Assembly: GCA_947095585.1 (NCBI GenBank)
Contig: OX352761.1
Coordinates: forward strand, 30,905,777-30,969,776
DNA: 64,000 nucleotides
Source of the DNA: Nephrocerus scutellatus
Lineage: Eukaryota; Arthropoda; Insecta; Diptera; Pipunculidae
Reading direction: 5' to 3'
Below are positions 32,245-42,185 of the stretch, one piece after another; positions within the stretch are counted from its first letter, which is position 1, and each line of letters opens with the position of its first letter. The notes under the pieces are model-generated. The model did no database searches. It was not told the origin of the DNA and saw nothing but the letters and a program-made list of their open reading frames with translations. The position numbers were made by a program, and so were the translations under genes.

Positions 32245-33670
32245 TTAAATAGTATTTTAAGAAAATCCTAGCAAATTTGCAAATTATTATAACGAAACTT
32301 GAAATGAAAACAACTTTGAAAACGCCTTGACAGTTAACTGCTTTGTACTGAAGTTGGATGCAGCCTTATATTTGGGTTGTTACATTTGATATTAAAATTC
32401 TATGTTAGGTCCGTTCACATACTTTTTGTAGTAAAAATTATAATAAAAAATTTGTTTGCTTTTGTTAAAATTTTTAATAAAATATTTGTTATCATTCTTA
32501 TCGTTACGTCATGTTCCATACATACATACATACAAACCTTACTCAACCAAACCAACTCGGGATTTTTGCGTACCGTATCTCCTGAGCCATAAAAAGCGAA
32601 AAAAAAAATATATCGGTCTGTCTGTCTGTGCCCACTCTACAGCCCAGACGGCTGAACTTGATATTGAATTTATATTTAAGCTTTCTACATAAATTGGGAG
32701 GTCCCAGTTGATTTTTGGCAGAAATTGGTCAACCGGAAGTGACAGTTTTCCGAGTTTTCGCAAATATCTCAAAAAGAATAGCACTAATAAGAAATCTGCT
32801 AAGAAAAGAAATTTAAATAAAATTAAAAACAAAAAATTTAAAAATTTACTTACATTTACTGAAGATTGCAGCTTAGTTCGGTAAAATAAAATCGAGTTGT
32901 GACCATATCTTCTTTTTTTAGAATGTTTTTTCGCTTAGAATGTTTTTTTAACTAAGTGTTCCCATTGAGCTAGAAACTTGAAACTTTAAACATAGCTCAT
33001 AACTGGATGAACATCGACAAATCACAACAAAAAAAGACAAAAAATCGCAAAAAAAATTATTCAACGCGAGTTTGCAATTTGTTTCTGATCACACACCTCT
33101 AGCATACATGTAGTGTCTACAATTTATAAGTTTAAAATACGCACACGCAGCACAATTTTTTGAAGTTGAACTTTTGGAATCAGTATTACTCACGTTCACT
33201 TGAGTTAAGTTAGCATTAATGAACCTAATTCCTCTCTCGTTCAGCTCAAATACATACCCGAAACCAAACATAGGGGAAAGTTGTCAAAGTAATAGGGTTT
33301 TCGTGGTTTTCGTGGTGAATTCTTTGCAAATAGAACGCCAAACCGAAACCAAATTTGACAAGAACAACACACCGTGAAAATAGTATGCTTGCTTACTCTT
33401 CGTCATCTTGCTGAGTAAACGAAACCTTACCCTTCGATTGCCGACGAGTAGCAAAGTTACAGTGTCGGTTACAAAACTTTGAAAATAAAACGCCCATAGA
33501 ACGTCAAACCAAAATTACGAGAGAGAAATCTTAACTCTACCCTGCAAATAGAAAGAGCTATAAGAGAACTTAATAGAGTGAGAATAAGCAAATACGAATA
33601 AAAACTAAATCTATTGGATTACATTATTTAACAAAACTAATGCATAGGCTAAATTTGTTGATCTAAACTA
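32245..33670. other. Upstream of Mps1: repeat copy and AT-rich DNA
   Basis: 32600-32770 is the uninterrupted copy of the repeat that carries a SINE at 26.3 kb (AGCTTTCTACATAAATTG, then CAACCGGAAGTG). The rest shows no gene. An A-rich stretch at 33020-33065 and open frames at 32377-32832 have no domain pattern. Confidence 0.45.
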
Positions 33671-33671
33671 G

Positions 33672-33925
33672 CTCAGCATGGGCACCGAACCTCTAGTGAT
33701 TAGCGCATTGGACTTCTGAGCATTAGATTTAAGGTTCGAATCCCAGAAATACCAAAAGTATTTTTCACGGTCCCACCTCTCGCGAAGCTTCTCAATTGGC
33801 CTTTAGGATATGATACGACATATAATTGTAGGTCCCTTCCATTCGTGTCGAAAAACATATCACGCACAACACGAATGGTCGCGAGAAGGTAGGCAACGGT
33901 CTGTCCCACCAATTATTATTATTGT
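33672..33925 (+). mobile_element. tRNA-Arg-derived SINE, fullest copy
   Basis: The head contains an A-box-like TAGTGATTAGCGCATTGGAC and a perfect B box (GGTTCGAATCCC) with spacing like a tRNA gene. GCGCATTGGACTTCT is the D-to-anticodon region of tRNA-Arg(UCU). The body (GTATTTTTCACGGTCCCACC, GGTCCCTTCCATTCGTGT) and end (CACGAATGGTCGCGAGAAGG) match the other two copies. An ATT-rich tail (TTATTATTATTG) follows, typical of SINE 3' ends. It would be transcribed by RNA polymerase III. Confidence 0.85.
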
Positions 33926-34331
33926 TATCATTATTAAACGAGCTTAGTAAATCGAGTGGATTCTAAATATCTTTATTACATTGTAATTATTTTTCGCCGA
34001 AACTTGTAAGATGTTAAAAGAAAATTGTTTTAATACTAGAAAACCATTTTAAGATAGAAATACTGTTGACTGCATAACTAACCGTATTTATAGAACCGTA
34101 TTCATAGGAAATTAATTACAACCAACCTTTATTTTATTGTTTTATTGAAGAAAGTAAAATATAGCCAGCTTCCTTACAGAATTGTTAAAATATGTATCAT
34201 TTGAACTTTCTTTGATTTGCTTGAATTTAAATTTGCACTTTTTTCCATTTTACTGCAAATATCTAATACGTATGTAATTAATTGTACAAAATAACGAAAT
34301 TTTGAATATATATATGCAAAAGAATAAATTA

Positions 34332-34515
34332 TTTAAATAAATTAATCAGCTGCGTGTTGTCCAACTACCAAAAACTCACATGAGTACGTTCTAGTTTGAA
34401 TAAAACATATTTTTACAATTTTATTTAAATAAATTAATCAGCTTTGAGTTGTCCAACTACCAAAAACTAAGATGTACTGTTCAAGTTTGAATTAAACTTA
34501 TTTTTATAATTCTTT
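34332..34515 (+). repeat. ~95-bp tandem duplication
   Basis: TTTAAATAAATTAATCAGCT, TTGTCCAACTACCAAAAACT and AGTTTGAAT(A/T)AAAC occur twice in tandem, with moderate divergence. No gene is present around it. Confidence 0.75.
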
Positions 34516-34751
34516 GTATTTCACTTGAAGTTGCCCGTAATTTTCTTTTAACTTAACAAACTTGTTTGTAATTTGTTTGTAAGTTGTTTGTAATTTATTT
34601 TTTATGATGAAGTTAGTAATTTTTCTTGTCAAAACTTTGTAACTAAAAAAATCCTTCCACAGTAACAGTTTTTCACGAAAAAGATGAATTTACAATGAAA
34701 CTGCCTTCGATTGTTAAATTTTTCATCATATATTTCGTTTAAACAACATTT

Positions 34752-35037
34752 GCTATATTGCTTTCAACAAAAAAATGAAAATTACAACAACAAACACATT
34801 GGATAGACCAGAAAATGGTTAGCGTTAACCAAAAAAAAAATTTTGGTTAAGAAATATTTAACCAAATTTTTATTTATAATTCTCACCACCAGAGTCGACT
34901 TTTAAAAATTATATATGGATAAGTTGGCAAACACATGAAACAAAAAATTTACCAAAATTTGGTTAGTTTTTGCGGTTGCTTTGATCAGCCGTTAACCACA
35001 AAAAATACCTAACTCATTTTGTTGAAAGCAATATAGC
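34752..35037. mobile_element. 286-bp MITE, copy 1
   Basis: The ends are GCTATATTGCTTTCAACAAA and its inverse TTTGTTGAAAGCAATATAGC. The interior has GGTTAGCGTTAACC and its echo GCCGTTAACC, plus an exact CACCAGAGTCGAC block. The second copy at 46129-46414 has the same length and about 95% similar sequence by eye. It is non-coding. Confidence 0.85.
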
Positions 35038-36129
35038 AATTGATATTTTACTTTTAAAAGGTTTTACTGTTAAACAATCAGCATTTCACGCCACGGTTGT
35101 CAATGACTAAACTACAAAAGAAATTCTATTATATGAGCCGTGTTTGTTTTATGTCGTATTAATTTGAAAGATATTTTAATTTTCAAATTTAATAACTTTT
35201 TTTTCATTTTCCGAGTAAAATTTATTTCTCTGATACTACGATAATTCTCGGATACCATCTTTTTCTCTGAAAAATATACAGAACATTTTTGACAGCTGTA
35301 GTTGTTTGTTTCTTTAAACATAAGACATGTGGATTACTATGAAGCATTTAGGCGAAAAATAAATCTCTTCTCTGGTACTAAAAAAACAGCAGATCTTTTT
35401 TTTTGATCTGACAGAACTGATCAGAGAAAAAATTATCGGATTCATCAGATTTATTGGAACTCTGATTTCTCCGACACAAAAAACACGCATGAATGAAATG
35501 AATAATTATCAAACAAGAGAGACAGAGCTAGTTCTGGGCGCATTCGAATGATATAATCGATTATTGAAATGTCTCGAGATATTGTCCAAAATCATTCGAT
35601 TGATTTCTTATTTCTGTTCTACCGAACTAGCGCGAACGAGATATGGATATGCGCAGCGACGAGCGACATATCACGTCTGAGCGAAAAGAATAACAAGAAC
35701 AAAAATAAGCAAAGCAAAAGCAACAAGAAAAAACACAAGCAAATGCTTTCTGTATTTATCTGGTATTCGCTCTTCGCTGTTCACCTTCAGTCGCACATCA
35801 TAGCATGGTTCATGGCCCATGGCGGAGAAATACACATAACACATCACCCATGTGCGATCTGCTTGGTTTGCGCTTACGACTGCGTAGTGCGACCAAAAAG
35901 CTACAGCGAGAGAATAATAATACCGAAACCGAGAACTCGAGTGATCATTCGAATGATTTTGTAACGGAGTACTCGATGCTCATAATCAATTATCATTCGA
36001 ATGATTTTGCAACCTAGCGAGACCGAGTTCTTGAGTGATCATTCGAATGATTTTGCAACCGAGTGTTCGATGCTCATAACCGATGATCATTCAAATGATT
36101 TTGCCTCCGAGACCGAGTACATGGATGCA

Positions 36130-36440
36130 ATGTTAATGTAAAATGTTAATATCAGCCACATTTATGATTACGTTTTTTATGGAATTTTCAGTGGTTATTA
36201 CTGAATGGTGGGGGAAGGTTATAGGCTACAGTACACCGAATTTCACCATCACTGGACGGGGATGTAGATTGTTAATATCAGCTACATTTATGAACCAACT
36301 TTTATGAAATTATCAGTGATTATTACTGAATGGTGGGGGAAGGTAATAGGCTATAGTAACCATTTTTTAACCAATTTTTATGAAATTTTCAGTGGTTATA
36401 ACTGAATGTTGGGGGAAGGTTATATGCTATAGTACCACCC
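36130..36440 (+). repeat. Three imperfect tandem repeats within the hAT element
   Basis: The unit is ATGTTAATATCAGC-ACATTTATGA...TTTTATGAAATT-TCAGTGGTTATTACTGAA then TGGTGGGGGAAGGTTATAGGC. It is present around 36140-36235, 36265-36355 and 36360-36435, with the first two most complete. No coding content. Confidence 0.8.
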
Positions 36441-37099
36441 ACCACGCGTTGATAATTGGTAGGCGGAACGCTTGCGGGTAGCAAAGCCCGGGAAGAGATA
36501 ACTATTTCTATATCGTATTTCATTCATATCTCGAATACTGTTAGACATTTTACTCAATTTAAAATTTCAAGCAAAGGGTAAATTAAATTAGATGTATGTA
36601 AATGTCCAAAATATGAAACGTTTTCATTAACCCTTTTTAAAGGCAGCAGACAGCAACCGAATTTTTCGGAACTATTTTTTACGTATTTCGGTAAGACGCA
36701 AAACGTTGTGACTTGTGGTTGTCATTAATCCATTTTTATATAGACCAGTAAAATCCAAAACGTTGTCATTAACCCTTTTTACTTTTTTCTTTGTATAAAA
36801 ACCAAGAATTCTTTAAAATAAAGTTAGTTCTATAGTTTAATTCATGTGTGTTACATCAAAGGTAAAAACGAACATCGGTAATTATAACAACTTATTTTAT
36901 TCGTTTTCTACATATTAAAATTGCTATAAGAACAAGTTAAAATCACAAGAGCCTTAGTTATTTCATAAAATTTATTTGAGAGGTAAAGCTTATACTTTCA
37001 TTAAGTTTTTTATCGGAAACTAATTAAACGTTTTGGCAGAAGCAGCAAAAATACCAAAATGAAACCTAGTTATAAGAAATCCGTTGTTTGAAATTTTTT

Positions 37100-38083
37100 C
37101 GTGAAAGATGTGGACTTTAAATTCGTGAAATGCAACATTTGCAAGAAGAATTTTAAACAACAATTTAAAATAACCAACTTAAAACAGCATCTTGAACGAA
37201 TACATCCTGTGCAATTAAGGAATGAAATTGATGACATTGTTGAAACAATGAACTGGACACTCATGTTTCAGACTCAGTTCCGAGTACCAGTAGTTTACAA
37301 TCCCATCATCAACGCATACCATCCACTTCAACAACTTTAACCGCAGCTACAACGAATGTCGAAAAGAGATCAGCTCCAGCTCCAGACACTGATGGCAGAT
37401 CAGAAGTTAGTCAACGAAACTAAGCAAATAAGGAGTAAGAGAAAAATAATTTTCTCAATAAGGATAAGATCGACAAATGTTTATTGAAGATGACATCCAT
37501 TGATTATCAACCGCTGTCACTGGTGGAAAATTCAGGATTTATGGAATATACCCATATGCTTCAGCCTCTATATAAGGATCCTCTTTCGGTTGCAGTTACT
37601 AATTTACCAAGAGCTCCAGAATTTTTGGTTGCGTTCGAATGGGAATTGATTCACGATTGCATTCTACTTCTAACACCATTTGCACGCTTACAAAGGAACT
37701 TTAAAGAGGAACTAAATGGTCTTATTTGTCGGAGTAGACCTACGCCAACGTCGGAAACAATAAGTCCATCGACAAGCACAGTACCAGCACAAAATGATCC
37801 TGACTCACTCTAGTTTCACTTCGACGAAAAGTTGGCTCACACGCAGACAGTCATTACAACAGAAGTAACGGCAACATTGACATTGAGGCAATATTTCGAA
37901 TTACCTCATCTACCTAGATCTGCAAATCCGCTGGAATTTTGGAAGACACATAAAAACTCACTACCCGATTTGTATAAGCTGTACCTTAAATATTCGGCTA
38001 TACCCGCAACGTCAATGCCACCAGAAAGAGTTTTTTCGAAGGCTGGTCAACTGACGAATGACCGCCAAAATCGTTTACTGTAA
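37100..38083 (+). pseudogene. hAT transposase, internally deleted
   Basis: The N-terminal BED zinc finger is at 37110-37210 ('CNICKKNF' Cys pair and 'HLERIHP' His pair). The C-terminal hAT dimerisation domain is at 37900-38080 ('NPLEFWKTHKNSLPDLYKLY', 'SAIPATSMPPERVFSKAGQL', 'NRL'). The middle, which should hold the catalytic acidic residues, is mostly missing or shifted: 37484-37813 is open in another frame. 'DCILLLTPFARL' near 37660 resembles the hAT domain before dimerisation. It cannot encode an active enzyme. Confidence 0.88.
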
Positions 38084-38461
38084 AAAAAATTTGGACAAAA
38101 TTATATTTTTAAATAGTTATTTTTCCAAATGTGACCAATATTAAATCTTATTAATAAAAAGAACCTTTGTTCAAAAGTAAATTTGTTTTTCTTATTTTAA
38201 AACTTTCAAGTTAATTTAATTTAATAAATTAAGTTTCAGATTTAATTTTTTTTATTAATAGTTATTATAATAGTTAATTTAAAATGAATTTAGTTTAATG
38301 TTTTTAGATGTTATAAATTTAGAAATAAAAAGTACTTCAAAATATTTTTTCCCCCTTTTGTCTTTGAGAATCATTCGAATGATAATCGATTATATAAATC
38401 ATTCGAATACTCAATAATCGATTATTGAAATCATTCGATTATGCCCACCACTAGACAGCGC

Positions 38462-38919
38462 TGTCAACAAAACAAAGCGAATTTGGAATAAAAGTAAAAC
38501 CAAAGAACTTTTGTTTTATTTTTTGTTTATTTATATATGTATTATATTGTTATATTCGTGTAGATACTTTGAATATTTTGTAATAAAAAACATAACAACG
38601 AATAAAATGGTGGCGTAGATAGCTAAAGAAATCTCGTCTCTGTGTTATGTTTTTGGTTTTGGTCTTTTATTTGTGTTTTTGCGAAAAAGGAACTACGTAA
38701 ACAGAGAAAACAAAGTCTAGCAATTTTCCGTGGCACCAGATTATGGTCAGTTTGGGACACAATTTCAACATGAATACGGTTTGTCTTTTTTATTAAGAAT
38801 CAGTTCAATTGTTATTATAGTTTATTGGACGTGTTTCGACGCAAAAAACATAATCTTTCGGTAATTTAGAATTTGAACTTTGATTTGCAAATTTTTTTGT
38901 TAATAAGGGAGCACAATAT
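38462..38919 (+). other. 5' flank/UTR of the TMEM192-like gene
   Basis: This is the non-repetitive stretch between the hAT right end and the start codon. It presumably holds the promoter and 5' UTR, although no core promoter element could be chosen with confidence. Further 5' exons cannot be excluded. Confidence 0.4.
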
Positions 38920-40682
38920 ATGGATGAAAATAATGCTGTCACCGGGTCTGCTGTGGTGGGTGGTAGCGGAGTAAACGATAATGATCACCAAGAGCTGTTG
39001 GATCCAGTTCTAACATCAAATTCTGGTGGATCTTTTAAGTCATTAAAGACGACTCCAATATGTAGGTAAGATTATGAGCATGTTAAGAAAATGTGGGCAA
39101 TTCAAATTCTGTAAACTTGACCGACAGCAATTTTATCTTATGCGTAATTTAGATGCAGTAGATATTTGCAACAATGTCAATGACTCAGATTCTATATTCA
39201 GTTTCCTATATGAATTTTTTTTTTCTTTAAGTACACATACCAATCTGGAACTTGAAATAGTTGATCGTAACTAGAAATCACAATACATAATGGTATTTGT
39301 CAGCTCTTCTGGAAAAATGTACGTTTAGAATTCAACTGTAATGGGTAGGAATTCATAAGTAGCTAGATTCTTTTTGAAACTGAAATCAAAATACTATAAT
39401 AAATGCGGGTAACCAAGGCGTCCGTCTCTATTTCTTGCCAGTTTGTGTTGTTTGCATGTGTGGTTATGCCACATGAAGGAAATGACTAAAGCACATCTAG
39501 CTGATGGAATAATTTATTGTTATCAGTTTAATAACTGCATTGTTGTCTAGGTCCAGAAATTAATTACACATGAGAATGTGTTCAATTTTATCAACGTATG
39601 GTTTCGGTATTAAGATAATGCAGATTCACAGTTTTACAGATTAAGCATTTAATTTACTTGCAAAACCTAGTGATAAGAATACATTGTTTACAAAAATTAT
39701 TCTGTTTTTGAGGGGTCAAAACGTGCGAAAGTCATTGTCATTGATGGTTTTTGCAAATTTATGTAATTTTCGGTTACATTTTTTTAAAAAATCAATATTT
39801 ATGCAATTCCATTCTATCTAAATCAAACAGAAAATATTGAAAACTAAAAAAACTACATTTTCAGCATCCACTTGTTGATCTCCACCGCAATATCGTTTGC
39901 CGGTGTGCTGTTGGCAGCGTTTTGGCCCGATGACAAGCGATGCGAAGCCTATTTTATTATGCTCTACTTACGCGCTGGATTTTGGGTCGTTACCTTCGTA
40001 AGTTTAATAGAATCTCTTGCAATATTCCAGTTAACAGCACTATTTGTTCGTTCCTTGCATTTTAGTTAATCGATCATATTGTTAAGAAACATCACGATGA
40101 TTTACGTATGAATGGTTATCATGAATTCCATCGTTCGACATCTGTTCACAATGCAGTGCCACTTTATATTGTTTCGTTGTGGAATACAGCTTTATTAGCT
40201 ATCGCAGCGATGATGCATCACTATTATGGTGATAACTTTGGAGAACATTGCATACAAGGATTTTTCACACCAATCATTTATGTGACAGCTTTTAATATTG
40301 CTGAAAATGTTGTTTTGTGCTTGACACATGGCTCATATATTGGTATGTGTAGAATACATTTACATGACTCAATTTAAAGGTTTTTTCATCACAATTAGCT
40401 AAGGTTCGACGATTCAATAAGGGCCGCCAACCACCAGATGCACTGCGTGGTACTAACAGAATGGGTGGATCTTTGGGACTTATGCAACCGGGTGGAAATG
40501 TTGCTGATTTGCTGGAGAAACAAGTAGGTTAAGCTAAACTGCTTCGTTATTTTATTTTCAATAAAAAACTTTTTTTTCTGCAGGCCGACCTTATTGGTTA
40601 CCTGAAAGATCATAATATGAAATTGAACCAAAAGTTAATGCAATTGAATGCTCAAGTAAGAACTGTAAACGTTCCTCATTGA
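38920..40682 (+). CDS. TMEM192: TMEM192-like lysosomal membrane protein (5 exons)
   Basis: Exons: 38920-39065, 39865-39997, 40066-40342, 40399-40523 and 40584-40682. All introns are GT-AG and in phase, giving about 259 residues; human TMEM192 has about 270. A polar N-terminus is followed by four membrane segments at about residues 50-69, 78-98, 124-143 and 161-182. The signature '[16 protein letters not shown]' and a C-terminal helix '[20 protein letters not shown]' match the TMEM192 tail ('KIRRFNKA', 'EKQGDTIEYLK'). The family lies in late endosome/lysosome membranes; its molecular role is unclear. The last exon could instead splice at a donor after 40655 (CAA|GTAAGA). The start is the first ATG of the open frame. 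Confidence 0.88.
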
Positions 40683-41319
40683 ATTTATCGTCCGTTTGTA
40701 TTTGAATACATATACGTATTTCTCATAAATATATTAATTTGCGGATCATTGATGGTGGTTATTAAAAATATAGTAGTTTTGTAATGTAGTTTTGCATTTT
40801 CATAAGATAAATATGTATGTTAATTATTTTATTAATAAACATTCATTCAGTCCTTACGATTATCAATTTCGTATTGGTTGGATATCAAAATTGGTAAGCC
40901 AAAAAAGCACTAAAATGTTATGAATAAATTGATTTCAATTTAAATCTTCGTATTTGATCTCCTTATTTAAATGGTTTTCTATTCTCTTTCTTTACTAATC
41001 TTAAATCAAAATGAAAAATATTTTGTTTTGTACAGTATTGTATTTAAGAAAAAAAAATTTATATCCGAAGACATGTAAAGAAAATTAATCACAGACCTTA
41101 ATTTGAGTGAACACCATTTTTTGAAGCTATCATCTTCGGACTGGAAAAGTGTTTCGATAAATGGTTTGAGCGTATGCAAAAGTATATAGATATAAAAGGC
41201 AAATATTTTGAAAAGCAATAATGCAATTTTTGATGACAAATTGTAATTTTTTAATACTTTTACCAAAAACTTTTACGGCACTTTTTTAATATTCATTAAA
41301 AAAAAACATTTTAAATTTT
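40683..41319. other. 3' flank of the TMEM192-like gene
   Basis: AT-rich with no gene. An AATAAA at about 40832-40837 (ATTAATAAACATTC) is a candidate polyadenylation signal for the TMEM192-like transcript. Confidence 0.4.
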
Positions 41320-41670
41320 ATGAAAAACACGTTCCAGCATCCAGCTCAATATAGCCTCTATTGGAGCGGATGATAGCGTCGAGTTACTTATCGAAGGCAT
41401 TGCATGCTGCACGTTGCACGAAGGTGACCTGTTCACCTGTTGGTATTTTGGTACATTCTCTACGAAAAGCTGTCTTAAATACGTCCATTGGATTCAAGTC
41501 TGGTGAGTATGGAGGCCGAAGAAATGAATTTGGAACGTGACTGCAAAAACTGTTGTTTCAAACTGGCTTTATGTGGGTGCTGAATCAAGTTGGATGTCCA
41601 GAGGTTGTTACCGCATTTTTTGTATGCCCAAGGTATCAACACACTTTCCCGGTAGACTCCTTAATTCACC
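41320..41670 (-). pseudogene. Tc1/IS630-type transposase 3' relic
   Basis: The minus strand encodes 'NSFLRPPYSPDLNPMDVFKT' (about 41530-41475), the classic PYSPDLNP motif with the third catalytic Asp region of Tc1/mariner-group DDE enzymes. It is followed by a helical tail ending 'AIIRSNRGYIELDAG' (about 41375-41335). Upstream minus-strand sequence to 41670 is broken. Inverted repeats were not identified. Confidence 0.75.
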
Positions 41671-41799
41671 TTGACGGCCAGACAGTGTTAGCAACCGTGC
41701 GATAAATATCGTGCAACGATAATTTCACATAGCGTACTATGTACTCATACATATCAGTATCTTACGTAAAAATACGATAATTTTGAGTATCGAAGAAAT

Positions 41800-42185
41800 G
41801 AAAAAAAAAAAGATTTTTTAGAAATATGTACATTTTTTTTTAAATTTACATCCTTGTACGGCTTATGAAATTTCCAACATGTCTCTCTAGCTAGTTTCTA
41901 CATTAAGCTAAGCCAATCTGCCAGCTGTTATAACCCGTAAAAGGAGTGCGATAAATAAATAACATAGTTAATATTGCCACTGTGATTGTCAACAGATTTA
42001 TTTACATTAAAACGTAAGGATGTTTCCGAAACGAAGACTTATTTCAGACTTATTGACTTATTTACTTGGCTGCCATCGTTAATAAATCAGTAAAATCGTC
42101 CGAATTGATTCCATTTAATTACTTTGACAACAAAATCAAAATAAAAAGTGTGTCTCTGTTTTTCTCTCCTAACAAGATATAAAAT
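41800..42185 (+). repeat. Direct repeat upstream of RTE-like copy B
   Basis: This matches 45725-45808, 46081-46128 and 46432-46685 in the same orientation. Landmarks are TTTACATCCTTG, CTTATGAAATTTCCA, CATTAAGCTAAGCCAATCTG, AGCTGTTATAACCCGTAA, GATAAATAAATA and AAATCGTCCGAATTGATT. The downstream version is interrupted by two MITEs that are absent here. Confidence 0.8.

Larger units (their letters stand above)
35529..38453 (+). mobile_element. hAT transposon, 2.9 kb, with 8-bp target duplication
   Basis: The left end TAGTTCTGGGCGCATTCG and the right end read inward TAGTGGTGGGCATAATCG are inverted. Flanks are GACAGAGC (35521-35528) and GACAGCGC (38454-38461), 7 of 8 identical. Both sub-terminal regions carry many copies of the palindrome ATCATTCGAATGAT and of ATAATCGATTATTG. 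A deleted transposase gene is inside (37100-38083). The element is therefore a probably inactive, internally deleted hAT copy upstream of the TMEM192-like gene. Confidence 0.88.

Noticed and set aside
33672..33760. Functional tRNA-Arg gene
   Set aside because: Stems do not pair fully and a SINE body follows directly; it is a tRNA-derived SINE head.
35569..35964. 131-codon open frame at the left end of the hAT element
   Set aside because: It runs through palindromic sub-terminal repeats, has no domain, and Lys/Asn runs reflect A-rich DNA.
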